Positions 28,827 through 37,662 are shown, counted from the first letter of the stretch. The stretch is 59,668 nucleotides of DNA from Acidimicrobiales bacterium (GCA_025463925.1 JAODBK010000064.1:1-59668), one strand, 5' to 3'. Notes: a model not told the origin generated them from the sequence alone. A program made the numbers and translations.

Positions 28827-30950
28827 TCAGCTCCGCGCAATCCGGCTGACGTAGCGATTGATGGCCGTCATCTCGCCGGCAGATAGATCGAGCGACAGCG
28901 TGAGCTCGCCCGGCGCGTCCGGTACGACCGCCTGCAGCGTCCCCACGCGCTCGCACCCGTCGGCGGGGATGTCGCCGCCCCATCGCCACCGCTGCTCGTC
29001 GCCGGGCCAGCCGAGCGCCGCCGTCACCTCGGCACCGCGGATGGGCGTCCGCAGGTCGCTGACGACGTGCACGTCGAGCGCGATCGGTTGACCAGGGCGG
29101 TAGGCCGCCGCCGGCCGGTCGGCGACGACGATCACCGGCCGGCAGGCTTCGGCGACCGCGTGGTACCCGGCTTTCGGGGCGCGCTCGTCGTCCAGCACGG
29201 ACCACGCGACCGCCGGGTACGCCTCGCCGAACGAGAACGCGCAGAAGCCGCCCGTCGGCCGGTACTTCAACCGGCGCAACGTCTCGATGTGGTGCTTCAG
29301 CACCGTGGCCTGGTACGCCTGAGTCGCGTCGCGCCACTCGTCGAACGTCGCGTGCTCCGCCGGCGGGACGTGGGTGTCGAACACCCACCGCTGGAGCGCG
29401 TGGCGTCGGGCCAGACGATCCCAATCGAGTTCGGGCCACCGCTCGGGTTCCATGAACGCGGCGTTGGCGGGGACGGCCTGCGCGCCGAACTCGCTCACGA
29501 AGCGCGCCATGCGCGGCCACGCCGCGAGGAAGCCGGGGAGGTCGCGCTCGTTGCCGTGGTACCAGCCGAAGTAGAGGTGGCTGTCCGTGCCGCCGGCGAA
29601 GGGTCCCGGCGGGATCCCGGAATGCGCGACGACCGGCCGGGTGGGGTCGCTCTTCGCCAGCGCGCTCTTGATCGACCGGTCGAGCACCGACTTGTTCCAG
29701 GTCGGGAGCTCCCAACCGGCGACCAGCCGCATCACGGTGCGCCGTCGCTTCTCGACCGGCTGCCCAGGCGTCACGTCGAGCGCGATCGGCTCGTTGTGGC
29801 CGCACCACAGCGCGATCGACGGGTGATGGCCGAGCAGGTCGACCGCCTCGCGCGCCTGGCGCGCCGCCTGCTTGCGCACCCCGGCGGCGTAGCCCCACTG
29901 CAGCGGCAAGTCCTGCCACAGCAGCAGCCCGCCGCGGTCGGCGGCGTCGTACAGGGCCGGCGGGCCGACGTGGGCATGGACGCGGAGGAGGTCGAGGCCG
30001 GCGTCGATGGCCAGCCCGACGTCGCGCTCGCAGTCGGCGACCGAGACGTCGGCCAGCGCCATCCGCTGCGGGCCCTGGTTGGCGCCCTTGACGAACAGCC
30101 GCTCGCCGTTGACGTGCAGCACCCAGTCGTCCATCCGGACCTGGCGGAGGCCGGTGCGGAACGCGCGCCGGTCCGACACGCCGGTGTCGGGCAGCACGAC
30201 CTCGACCGCGACGTCGGCCATCGCCTGGCCACCGAGCGAGCGCGGCCACCAGAGGTCGGGCCGGTCGACGGTGACGGACCATTCGACGCGGTTCTCGCCG
30301 GCCGCGAGTGGCTGGTCGGTGACGTGCTCGGTGCCGCCGATCGTCGTCCGGAAGGCGACCGCCCCGGCCTCGGTCGCGTCGACCTCGGCCCGGAACCTGA
30401 CGACGGCCCGCACGTCCGTCGCCTCGTGCACCAGCGTTCGGAGTCGGGCGATGCGCACCGGCCCGCTCGGCTCCAGCCGCACCGGCTGCCAGATGCCACC
30501 GGGGTTCCACTCCGGGTCGAGACAGTCCCAGTGCTGGAACACGCCGGTGAGGTTGCGCTTGGCGGTGAGGTCGGCCGGCCGGTTGCACGTCACCTCGACT
30601 GCCAGCACGTGCTCGCGGCGCGATCCGACCGCGTCGGTCACCTCGAACTGGTGCGGGAAGAAGTAGCCCTCGGTCGCGCCGACGTAGCCACCGTCGAGCC
30701 ACACGTCGCCTTGGTAGAAGAGCCCGTCGAGCACGAGCCACCACCGCGTGCCCTCGTCCGCGGGCGACGCGAACGAGCGGCGGCACAGCAGCGGGCCGTC
30801 GGAACCCGTGAACTCCTTCGTCGACTGCCAGTGACCGGGGACGTCGATGTCGACCCAGTCGCCGTCACTCGCGTCGACCTGCATGTCGGCGAAGGTGCGG
30901 CGCGCCGCCTCGTCGGCGAGGCGGGCCCGCCACGTCCCCGAGAGGTCCAC
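28827..30950 (-). CDS. Glycoside hydrolase family 2 protein (beta-mannosidase-like)
   Basis: A sugar-binding jelly roll (about 1-165, GHWQSTKEFTG, YQGDVWLDGGYVGATEGYFFPH) and an immunoglobulin-like domain precede the TIM barrel. The barrel shows the acid/base glutamate E387 in LWCGHNEP and a likely nucleophile E487 in FVSEFGAQ. GH2 enzymes cleave beta-linked sugars (galactosides, mannosides, glucuronides, glucosaminides); the substrate is not predictable. No signal peptide, so cytoplasmic. I use GTG 30950 (707 aa): a TACCCT element lies 7 nt before it, while the longer frame start at 31004 falls inside an inverted repeat. Confidence 0.85.
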   Translation of the reverse strand: MDLSGTWRARLADEAARRTFADMQVDASDGDWVDIDVPGHWQSTKEFTGSDGPLLCRRSFASPADEGTRWWLVLDGLFYQGDVWLDGGYVGATEGYFFPHQFEVTDAVGSRREHVLAVEVTCNRPADLTAKRNLTGVFQHWDCLDPEWNPGGIWQPVRLEPSGPVRIARLRTLVHEATDVRAVVRFRAEVDATEAGAVAFRTTIGGTEHVTDQPLAAGENRVEWSVTVDRPDLWWPRSLGGQAMADVAVEVVLPDTGVSDRRAFRTGLRQVRMDDWVLHVNGERLFVKGANQGPQRMALADVSVADCERDVGLAIDAGLDLLRVHAHVGPPALYDAADRGGLLLWQDLPLQWGYAAGVRKQAARQAREAVDLLGHHPSIALWCGHNEPIALDVTPGQPVEKRRRTVMRLVAGWELPTWNKSVLDRSIKSALAKSDPTRPVVAHSGIPPGPFAGGTDSHLYFGWYHGNERDLPGFLAAWPRMARFVSEFGAQAVPANAAFMEPERWPELDWDRLARRHALQRWVFDTHVPPAEHATFDEWRDATQAYQATVLKHHIETLRRLKYRPTGGFCAFSFGEAYPAVAWSVLDDERAPKAGYHAVAEACRPVIVVADRPAAAYRPGQPIALDVHVVSDLRTPIRGAEVTAALGWPGDEQRWRWGGDIPADGCERVGTLQAVVPDAPGELTLSLDLSAGEMTAINRYVSRIARS

Positions 30951-30957
30951 CGGCCGC

Positions 30958-30963
30958 AGGGTA
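30958..30963 (-). promoter_or_regulatory. -10 element TACCCT (minus strand) before the GH2 gene
   Basis: Read on the minus strand, TACCCT ends 7 nt before the GTG at 30950. This decides the start and separates the gene from the inverted repeat upstream. Confidence 0.45.
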
Positions 30964-30980
30964 GTGGCCGCCCCCACCCA

Positions 30981-31035
30981 ACCGTTCTTTGAACGTCGGA
31001 CCACCGCAGAGGTGGACGAGCGTTCAAAGAACGGT
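30981..31035. repeat. Compound inverted repeat, copy 1 (terminator-like)
   Basis: Perfect 15-bp arms ACCGTTCTTTGAACG (30981-30995) and its complement (31021-31035) enclose 25 nt. That interior itself holds a 5-bp hairpin CCACC/GGTGG (31001-31015) and TCG/CGA pairs. Each arm is also a small palindrome (GTTC-TTT-GAAC). The TGA stop of the minus-strand gene (31024-31026) lies inside the right arm. A second copy is at 59179-59233. Confidence 0.75.
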
Positions 31036-31794
31036 GAGGGGACCGTTGAGAGTGGCGTCGAGGACGAGGTGGTCGCCCTCCGGGGTGACGGTGACGCGGA
31101 ACGGCCCCGGCCCGAACGTCAGCATCGTCGCGGTCCTGGTGCCGTCGTTGCGCGTCACGGTGAAGGTGCCGGTGGTGGCGACCTTGCCGGGGCCGGCCAG
31201 CGCGACCGGCCCGGGCTCGAGGTGGACGGTCACCCCACGAGTGACGAGCGTCGTCTGCGCGTCGGCCGTGAAGTCGACGCCGTCGCGAGGCGTCGCCAGT
31301 CCGCCGCGTCCGACCGCGACCGCGGCACCGGCGTGGTAGCGGCCCGCCGAGAACGATCGCGCCGCGCCGTCGAGCGCCCACGTCGCGCCGGTGGGCGTGA
31401 GGTCGACGTGGGCCGGGCCGAGGTCGAGCGTCGCGCCGTCGCCGGCGGTGATCGGGAGGGGTGTCCCGCTGGTCCACACGATCGCGGTCCGGGCGCCGTT
31501 GACGATCGCGTTCTCGATGGTGGCCGAGCCCTGCCCGCGCTCGGCGTTCAGCGTGAGCGGCAACGGCAGCGGATCGGTGACGGCGCCGTCGGCGCTGAGG
31601 GTCCGGGCCTCGCCGCTGACCTCGGCCTGCCCGAGCGGTGGCACGACCGCCGGGTGGCCGGCCGGCGGCAGGGTCGTCACCGTCACGACCCGGACCCGCA
31701 CCTTGACGGGTCGCGACCGCACGCCGAAGACGGCGAGGTCGCAGGCCAGGATGATGCCGGCCGCCCAGATCAACCGAGCGGGGCGCCGTTGCAC
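31024..31794 (-). CDS. Hypothetical protein with N-terminal membrane anchor, 256 aa
   Basis: Not recognised by family. A short basic start (RRPARLIWAAG) leads into one hydrophobic segment (about 6-24), followed by an all-beta extracytoplasmic domain. That domain is rich in Thr, Gly, Val and Ala, with repeated short strands such as GARTAIVWTSG, ATWALDGAARSF and GTFTVTRNDGTRTATML. This layout suggests an anchored beta-sandwich or beta-helix envelope protein, loosely LptC/OstA-like. GTG 31794 is preferred because TACCGT ends 7 nt before it; GTG 31803 is the alternative. The stop lies in the inverted repeat. Divergent from the AAA ATPase gene. Confidence 0.55.
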   Translation of the reverse strand: MQRRPARLIWAAGIILACDLAVFGVRSRPVKVRVRVVTVTTLPPAGHPAVVPPLGQAEVSGEARTLSADGAVTDPLPLPLTLNAERGQGSATIENAIVNGARTAIVWTSGTPLPITAGDGATLDLGPAHVDLTPTGATWALDGAARSFSAGRYHAGAAVAVGRGGLATPRDGVDFTADAQTTLVTRGVTVHLEPGPVALAGPGKVATTGTFTVTRNDGTRTATMLTFGPGPFRVTVTPEGDHLVLDATLNGPLTVL

Positions 31795-31801
31795 GGAGGG
31801 C

Positions 31802-31811
31802 ACGGTAGTTT
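31802..31811. promoter_or_regulatory. Overlapping divergent -10 elements
   Basis: Minus-strand TACCGT (31807-31802) serves the gene starting at 31794 and plus-strand TAGTTT (31806-31811) serves the ATPase ATG at 31819. Both are 7 nt from their start codons and they share 2 bp, so the two promoters cannot be occupied by polymerase together. Confidence 0.45.
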
Positions 31812-31818
31812 CGCGGCC

Positions 31819-33219
31819 ATGTCACGTCCCGCCACCCTCGGTCAGCTCCGCGAGTCGGGTTGGGAGTCGCGCACCGTCAAGGACGAGGTGCGGGCCAACG
31901 CCGCCACGAAGATCGCCGCCGGCGAGCCACTGTTCCCCGGCGTCGTCGGCTACGACGACACGGTCCTGCCGCAGCTCGAGAACGCGTTGCTGGCCGGCCA
32001 CGACGTCATCTTCCTCGGCGAACGCGGCCAGGCGAAGACCCGCATGATCCGGTCGCTCACCAACCTGCTCGACGAGTACATGCCCATCATCGCCGGGTCG
32101 GAGATCAACGACGACCCGTTCAACCCTGTGTCGAAGCACGCGCGCGACGCCATCCGCGAGCACGGTGACGACACGCCGATCGAGTGGTTGCACCGCGACC
32201 TGCGATTCGGCGAGAAGCTCGCCACTCCCGACACGTCCATCGCCGACCTCATCGGTGAGGTCGACCCCATCAAGGTCGCCGAGGGCCGCTACCTCTCCGA
32301 CGAGCTCACGCTCCACTACGGCCTCGTGCCGCGGACGAACCGCGGCATCTTCGCGATGAACGAGCTGCCCGACCTGGCCGAGCGCATCCAGGTGGGCCTC
32401 CTCAACGTGCTGGAGGAGCGCGACATCCAGGTGCGCGGGTACAAGATCCGGCTGCCGCTCGACGTGATGCTCGTCGCCTCGGCCAACCCGGAGGACTACA
32501 CCAACCGCGGCCGCATCATCACGCCGTTGAAGGATCGGTTCGGCGCGCAGATCCGCACGCACTACCCGCTCGACGTGGCGACCGAGCTCGCGGTCGTCGA
32601 CCAGGAGGCGCGCATCGTCGAGCCGGCCGGGCACCGCGTCGTCATGCCCGCCTTCATGGCCGAGATCATCGGCACGCTGTCGCAGCTGGCCCGCCAGAGC
32701 CCCCACATCAACCAGCGCTCGGGCGTGTCGGTGCGGCTCACGATCGCCAATCACGAGACGCTGGTCGCCAACGCCACCCGCCGGGCGCTGCGGTTGGGAG
32801 AGAAGGACATCGTCCCCCGCGTGAGCGACCTCGACGCGCTGGCCGCGTCGACGTCGGGCAAGGTGGAGATCGAGACGATCGAAGAAGGGCGCGACGAGAG
32901 CGTCGTCGAGCGCCTGCTGAAGTCCGCGGTGCTGACGGTGTTCAAGGAGCGGTGCCGCATCGACCAGCTGGCCGAGCTGCTGACGACGTTCGACGGCGGC
33001 ACCATCGTGCACGCGGGCGACGACATCGCGTCGGCGGAGTACGTCGGCATCGTCTCGAAGGTGCCGGCGCTGCGGGCCGCGGTCGCCGACCTGGCCGGCA
33101 GCGAATCACCCGCGGCGGTGGCGAGCGCGGTCGAGTTCGTGCTCGAGGGCCTCCACCTGTCGAAGCGCCTGAACAAGGAGTCGGCCGGCGGCAAGGCCAC
33201 CTATCGGGGCCGCGGCTAG
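31819..33219 (+). CDS. MoxR/magnesium-chelatase-like AAA+ ATPase
   Basis: 466 aa. The Walker A loop reads LGERGQAKTRMIR (K73), with Ala where Gly is usual, and the Walker B region RGIFAMNELPDLAERIQVGLLNVLEERDIQVRGY has Asn where an acidic residue is usual. SANPEDYTNRGRIITPLKDRF gives sensor 1 and the arginine finger region. The family (ChlI/MoxR-like) works with VWA-domain proteins to remodel or load cofactors into partners. The expected VWA partner is at 35104, two genes downstream. There are no Mg-chelatase or chlorophyll/cobalamin genes around, so a chelatase role is unlikely. Confidence 0.85.
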   Translation: MSRPATLGQLRESGWESRTVKDEVRANAATKIAAGEPLFPGVVGYDDTVLPQLENALLAGHDVIFLGERGQAKTRMIRSLTNLLDEYMPIIAGSEINDDPFNPVSKHARDAIREHGDDTPIEWLHRDLRFGEKLATPDTSIADLIGEVDPIKVAEGRYLSDELTLHYGLVPRTNRGIFAMNELPDLAERIQVGLLNVLEERDIQVRGYKIRLPLDVMLVASANPEDYTNRGRIITPLKDRFGAQIRTHYPLDVATELAVVDQEARIVEPAGHRVVMPAFMAEIIGTLSQLARQSPHINQRSGVSVRLTIANHETLVANATRRALRLGEKDIVPRVSDLDALAASTSGKVEIETIEEGRDESVVERLLKSAVLTVFKERCRIDQLAELLTTFDGGTIVHAGDDIASAEYVGIVSKVPALRAAVADLAGSESPAAVASAVEFVLEGLHLSKRLNKESAGGKATYRGRG

Positions 33220-33224
33220 CCCGC

Positions 33225-33230
33225 TACCAT
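33225..33230 (+). promoter_or_regulatory. -10 element TACCAT before the cell-wall-binding gene
   Basis: TACCAT begins 6 nt after the ATPase stop; a leader of about 30 nt with GGGGAGGGGA before the ATG at 33266 would follow, so this gene is leadered, unlike many neighbours. Confidence 0.4.
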
Positions 33231-33265
33231 CTCTCCCAGAACGGCGAATCGGGGAGGGGAACCCA

Positions 33266-34711
33266 ATGAGTTCGGCGACGTTTCGCGCGGGTGCAATCGC
33301 GTGTGTCATGACGTTCGGTGCGTTGGCCACGGGCGTGCCGGCCGCCCATGCGGCCACCCGGACGAGCCTGTTCACGAGGGCCGCGCAGTTCGGCCGCATG
33401 AACTACTCCGGCGTCACCGGCGATTCGATCACCGACCCGAATGACGTGAGCGGCACGCTCGACATCGCGACGGCCACCCGTTCGGGTGACGCGACGTCGG
33501 TGACGATCCTCGTCACGACCTACGACGCCTTCACCGATCAGGACGCGTTGTTCCTTGTGCCCATAGACATAAACGGGGACAACGTGATCGACCACGAGGT
33601 CATCGCCGGGTGGGACGGGACCGCCCTGATCGGCGAGGTCTCGCACGGCACCCCGCACACGCAACTGGCGACCGTCACCCGACCCGACTCGACGTCGATC
33701 TCGATCACGTTCCCCCGCGCCCTGATCGACGGCTCCACCACGTTCGCGTGGGCCGTCGGGTCGCTGGCATTCGTACCGCCCAGCACGATCGTGTTCGACT
33801 CGGCGCCCGACACCGCGTCGTTCGCGCCAGGCCCGCCGGCCACCCGCGTCGCCGGCACCGACCGCATCGGCACCGCGATCGAGTCGTCCTTCTTCAGCCC
33901 GGCGACGGCCAAGGCCGTGGTCGTCGCCCGGTCCGACGACTACGCCGACGCCCTCGCCGGCGCACCGTTGGCGGTGGCGCGGCAGGCGCCGATGCTGCTC
34001 AACCCGACGGCGGCTCTCGACCCGCGGGTGCAGGCCGAGATCGAGCGGGCCCTCCCCAAGGGCGGCACCGTCTTCCTGCTCGGTGGCCTGTCGGCGCTGT
34101 CGCAGTCGGTGCAGGACGCCATCGCGGGTGACGGGTACAACGTCATCCGTTACCAGGGCGCCGACCGGTTCGCGACCGCCCTCACCATCGCCAGCGCCGG
34201 CCTCGGCGATCCCTCCACGCTGTTCCTGACGACCGGCACCAACTTCGCCGATGCCTTGCCGGCCGGCCCGGCGGCGGCCGAGAAGAACGGCGCCATCCTG
34301 CTCACCAACGGGACGACCATGCCGGCATCGGTCCAGGCCTACATCGCCGCCCACTCGGGCGCGACCCGCTTCGCGATCGGCGGTCCGGCGGCGGCGGCCG
34401 ATCCCGCGGCCACGCCCGTCGTCGGCACCGACCGGTACGACACCGCCAAGCGGGTGGCGGCGACGTTCTTCACCAGCCCCGCCGACGTGGGGTTGGCGAG
34501 CGGCGTGGCGTTCCCCGACGCGCTGGGCGGTGGCACGGCCGTCGCCGAGCTGGGCGGACCCCTGCTCCTCACCGATCCGGCGGCCCTGTCGCCGGCGGCC
34601 CAGAGCTATCTGTCGACCAACAAGGCCGGCATCGGCACCGTCTGGATCTTCGGGGGACTGTCGGCCGTCGGCCTGGCGGTCGAGCAGGCGGTGAACAGCA
34701 CCCTTGCCTGA
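33266..34711 (+). CDS. Secreted protein with three cell-wall-binding repeat 2 (CWB2) domains
   Basis: 481 aa with a Sec signal peptide (about 1-29, FRAGAIACVMTFGALATG then AHAA). An N-terminal beta domain (about 30-185) contains an acidic loop DINGDNVIDHE that could bind calcium. Three CWB2 repeats follow at about 192-285, 290-375 and 381-481, each with the hallmarks RxxGxDRxxTA, FxDALxxGxxAA and xxxxxxGGxxAxS. CWB2 repeats attach S-layer and surface proteins non-covalently to wall polymers. The gene sits between an AAA ATPase and its VWA partner, all on one strand. Confidence 0.88.
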   Translation: MSSATFRAGAIACVMTFGALATGVPAAHAATRTSLFTRAAQFGRMNYSGVTGDSITDPNDVSGTLDIATATRSGDATSVTILVTTYDAFTDQDALFLVPIDINGDNVIDHEVIAGWDGTALIGEVSHGTPHTQLATVTRPDSTSISITFPRALIDGSTTFAWAVGSLAFVPPSTIVFDSAPDTASFAPGPPATRVAGTDRIGTAIESSFFSPATAKAVVVARSDDYADALAGAPLAVARQAPMLLNPTAALDPRVQAEIERALPKGGTVFLLGGLSALSQSVQDAIAGDGYNVIRYQGADRFATALTIASAGLGDPSTLFLTTGTNFADALPAGPAAAEKNGAILLTNGTTMPASVQAYIAAHSGATRFAIGGPAAAADPAATPVVGTDRYDTAKRVAATFFTSPADVGLASGVAFPDALGGGTAVAELGGPLLLTDPAALSPAAQSYLSTNKAGIGTVWIFGGLSAVGLAVEQAVNSTLA

Positions 34712-34723
34712 CGAACTCCACAA

Positions 34724-34752
34724 TTGACGAGGAGTGGTTTTTCCCTTACATG
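34724..34752 (+). promoter_or_regulatory. Housekeeping-type promoter TTGACG-N17-TACATG
   Basis: A -35 TTGACG (34724-34729) and a -10 TACATG (34747-34752), 17 nt apart, lie in an unusually AT-rich stretch before the zinc-ribbon gene. A second possible -10, TACCCT, follows at about 34782. This is the clearest -35/-10 pair in the window. Confidence 0.55.
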
Positions 34753-34816
34753 AAGTGACATCGGTGGTGGTATTGGCCTACCCTGACGCCTGGAGCGGAA
34801 CCAAGGAGGAGGGGCC

Positions 34817-35053
34817 ATGGCACTCTTCGGCAAGGGCAAGGCGACCGACACCGAGGCCGATGACGTGGACATCGTGATCGACCTGGAGCCGGCACGGCAG
34901 ACGTGGGGCGGACCGGGACCGTGCCCGGAGTGCACGGGTCGTGGCTATCTCGATCGGATCGACATCCGTGAGCGGGTCATGTTCCAGCACTGCCTCGAGT
35001 GCGGCAACAGCTGGACCGTCACCGAAGCCGAGCTGGCCGACGCCGACGCCTGA
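34817..35053 (+). CDS. Small zinc-ribbon protein, 78 aa
   Basis: Two cysteine knuckles, CPECTGRGYLD (C36/C39) and CLECGNSW (about C58/C61), form a zinc ribbon of the type seen in RNA-polymerase-associated or DnaJ-like zinc proteins. The N-terminal 30 residues are acidic and flexible. A strong ribosome-binding site AAGGAGGAGG (34803-34812) and a well-formed promoter suggest high expression. It lies between the CWB2 gene and the VWA gene; function unknown. Confidence 0.75.
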   Translation: MALFGKGKATDTEADDVDIVIDLEPARQTWGGPGPCPECTGRGYLDRIDIRERVMFQHCLECGNSWTVTEAELADADA

Positions 35054-35088
35054 CGCCTGACGCGGATCCATTCGGGTCGGCGGCGGCG

Positions 35089-35094
35089 TAGGTT
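35089..35094 (+). promoter_or_regulatory. -10 element TAGGTT before the VWA gene
   Basis: TAGGTT ends 9 nt before the ATG at 35104, in the 50-bp gap after the zinc-ribbon gene. Confidence 0.4.
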
Positions 35095-35103
35095 GGGGGC
35101 GGC

Positions 35104-37125
35104 ATGCCCCGCTCATTCAGCTACTCGCGTTGGGACGGGACGCAGGTCGGTTTCGACCTCGACGCGTCCGACGTCCTCTCCGAGATCACCGACGACCTGC
35201 TGTACCACGGTGACCTGAACGCGGCGCTGCGCCGCATGCTCCAATCCGGGTTCCGCGACCGCAACGGCGAGCGGATCGCCGGGTTGCGTGAGCTGATGGA
35301 GCGGCTCCGTCGCCGCCGGCGCGACGCGCTCGAGCAGCACGACCTCGGCGGCGTCTACGACGACATCGCCGAGGAGCTGCGCGATGTCGTCGAGGAGGAA
35401 CGGGCGGGCATCGAGCAGCTCCGCCAGCAGGCGCAGCAGTCGGGCGACCAGCGGCGCCAGGAGATCGCCGAGCGGGTCGCGCAGGACCGGTCGATGGAGC
35501 TCGACCTCCTGCCGCCCGACCTGGCCGGCCAGGTCAAGGCGCTCCAGGAGTACGAGTTCACGTCGCCCGAGGCGCAACAGAAGTTCGAGGCGCTGATGGA
35601 CAAGCTCCGTCAGCAGCTGATGCAGAGCTACTTCAATCAGATGTCGGGCGCGATGTCGGACGTCAGCCCCGAGCAGCTGGCCCGCATGAAGGACATGTTC
35701 AGCGCGCTGAACCGGCTGATGGAGATGCGCGAGGCGGGGCAGGACACGCAGCCGGCGTTCGAGCAGTTCATGCAGCAGTTCGGTGACTTCTTCCCGGCCA
35801 ACCCGCAGACACTCGACGAGTTGCTCGAGCAGATGGCCGAGCAGATGGCGGCCATGCAGGCGATGCTCAACTCGATGACGCCCGAGCAGCGGGCGCAGCT
35901 CCAGGGCCTGGCCGAGGCGCTGCTCGAGGACATGGATCTGCGCTGGCAGGTCGATCAGCTGTCGCAGCACCTGCAGCAGGCGTTCCCGCAGGCGGGATGG
36001 GACCGCCGGTACAACTTCAGCGGCCAAGACCCGTTGGGCTTCGCCGAGGCGGCGCAGCTCATGAACGAGCTGGGCGAGATGGACCAGCTCGAGAACCTGA
36101 TGCGATCGGCGACGTCACCCGGCGCGCTGGCCGAGGTCGACACCGACGCGGCGCGGCGCATCTTGGGCGACGACAGCGCTCGCGCGCTCGAGCAACTGGC
36201 GGAGCTCGCCAAACAGCTCGAGGAGGCCGGCCTCATCGAGACGCGCGAGGGCCGGCTCGAGCTCACCGCCAAGGGCATGCGGCGCATCGGGCAGAACGCG
36301 CTGTCCGACCTGTTCGCCAAGCTGACGAAGGATCACGTCGGCAAGCACGAGGTCGAGCGCACCGGCATCGGGCAGGAGCGGACCTACGAGACCAAGCCGT
36401 ACGAGTTCGGCGATCCGTTCAACCTGTCGATCGAGCGCACCGTCCGCAACGCGATCCAACGCAACGGCGGCGGCGTGCCTGTCCGACTCTCGCCCGACGA
36501 TTTCGAAGTCGAGCGCACCGAGACGCTCACCCGGACGTCGACCGTGCTCATGCTCGACCTCTCACTGTCGATGCCGATGCGCGACAACTTCCTCGCCGCG
36601 AAGAAGGTGGCGATGGCACTCCACTCGCTCATCTCGACACAGTTCCCGCGCGACTATCTCGGCATCGTCGGGTTCAGCGAGGTGGCGCGCGAGCTGAAGC
36701 CGGAGCAGCTGCCCGAGGTGTCGTGGGACTTCGTGTACGGCACCAACATGCAGCACGGCTTCATGCTGAGCCGGCGGATGCTGGCCCGCCAGCCGGGCAC
36801 CAAGCAGATCATCATGATCACCGACGGCGAGCCGACCGCGCATCTGGTGCCCGGTGATCCGGTGCCGTTCTTCAGCTATCCGCCGGTGAAGGAGACCGTC
36901 GACGCGACCCTGCAAGAGGTCGCGTCGTGCACGCGCGAGGGCATCCGCATCAACACCTTCATGCTGGATGCGACGAGCTACCTGCGGACGTTCGTGGAGA
37001 AGCTCACCCAGATGAATCGCGGCCGCGCGTTCTTCACCACACCGGACACCTTGGGCTCGTACGTGCTCGTCGACTTCATCGAGCAGAAGCGCGCCATGCG
37101 GGGCCGCAACCGCCGAGCGGGCTAG
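35104..37125 (+). CDS. VWA-domain protein, partner of MoxR-like AAA ATPase
   Basis: 673 aa. A long Gln/Glu/Leu-rich helical region (about 45-300, many heptad-like EQLRQQAQQ and [11 protein letters not shown] stretches) is likely coiled coil. The C-terminal von Willebrand A domain (about 480-665) carries the MIDAS motif MLDLSLSMP (about D486), the T loop and TDGEPTAH (about D574). Such proteins work with MoxR-type ATPases, as in ChlD/ChlI or RavA/ViaA pairs. The ATPase encoded at 31819 is the obvious partner, though two genes intervene. The stop overlaps the convergent macro-domain stop. Confidence 0.85.
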   Translation: MPRSFSYSRWDGTQVGFDLDASDVLSEITDDLLYHGDLNAALRRMLQSGFRDRNGERIAGLRELMERLRRRRRDALEQHDLGGVYDDIAEELRDVVEEERAGIEQLRQQAQQSGDQRRQEIAERVAQDRSMELDLLPPDLAGQVKALQEYEFTSPEAQQKFEALMDKLRQQLMQSYFNQMSGAMSDVSPEQLARMKDMFSALNRLMEMREAGQDTQPAFEQFMQQFGDFFPANPQTLDELLEQMAEQMAAMQAMLNSMTPEQRAQLQGLAEALLEDMDLRWQVDQLSQHLQQAFPQAGWDRRYNFSGQDPLGFAEAAQLMNELGEMDQLENLMRSATSPGALAEVDTDAARRILGDDSARALEQLAELAKQLEEAGLIETREGRLELTAKGMRRIGQNALSDLFAKLTKDHVGKHEVERTGIGQERTYETKPYEFGDPFNLSIERTVRNAIQRNGGGVPVRLSPDDFEVERTETLTRTSTVLMLDLSLSMPMRDNFLAAKKVAMALHSLISTQFPRDYLGIVGFSEVARELKPEQLPEVSWDFVYGTNMQHGFMLSRRMLARQPGTKQIIMITDGEPTAHLVPGDPVPFFSYPPVKETVDATLQEVASCTREGIRINTFMLDATSYLRTFVEKLTQMNRGRAFFTTPDTLGSYVLVDFIEQKRAMRGRNRRAG

Positions 37126-37613
37126 CTCAGCAGCGTCTCGTACCGCGCCGCCGTCTCGTCGTCGAACGCGATCAGCCGCACGACGTCCACGCCGGTCGAC
37201 GCCGACCGCAGGTTCCTGACCGCGATCGCGGCTGCTTCGTTGCGCGGGTAGCCGTAGACGCCGGTGGAGATCGCCGGGAACGCCAACGAGCGCGCGCCGA
37301 TCTCGTCGGCCACTTCGAGCGACCTCCGGTAGCACGACGCCAACAACTCGGGTTCACCGTCGTGACCACCGCGCCAGACCGGTCCGACGGTGTGGATCAC
37401 CCAACGCGCCGGCAGACGGAAGCCGGGCGTCGCCTTTGCATCGCCGGTCGCGCATCCGCCGAGCGCTCGGCACGCGTCGCGCAACTCGGGCCCGGCCGCA
37501 CGATGAATGGCGCCGTCGACGCCGCCACCACCGAGCAACGACGAGTTGGCAGCGTTGACGATGGCGTCGACGGATTCGCGGGTGATGTCCCCTTTGACGG
37601 CCTCGATCCGCAT
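37122..37613 (-). CDS. Macro-domain protein (O-acetyl-ADP-ribose deacetylase-like)
   Basis: 163 aa consisting of one macro domain. [29 protein letters not shown] holds the ADP-ribose-binding and catalytic loop 1, and [12 protein letters not shown] is the diphosphate loop 2. This matches the MacroD/YmdB subgroup, which removes ADP-ribose from proteins or deacetylates O-acetyl-ADP-ribose. No ADP-ribosyltransferase gene is nearby. The TAG stop shares the palindrome CTAG (37122-37125) with the stop of the VWA gene, so the ends overlap by 4 bp. It is divergent from whiB with a 101-bp gap. Confidence 0.92.
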   Translation of the reverse strand: MRIEAVKGDITRESVDAIVNAANSSLLGGGGVDGAIHRAAGPELRDACRALGGCATGDAKATPGFRLPARWVIHTVGPVWRGGHDGEPELLASCYRRSLEVADEIGARSLAFPAISTGVYGYPRNEAAAIAVRNLRSASTGVDVVRLIAFDDETAARYETLLS

Positions 37614-37662
37614 CAGCGCCGGAATTGCCCCTTGCGCGCGGCGCCCGGAGAGAGGAACATCA

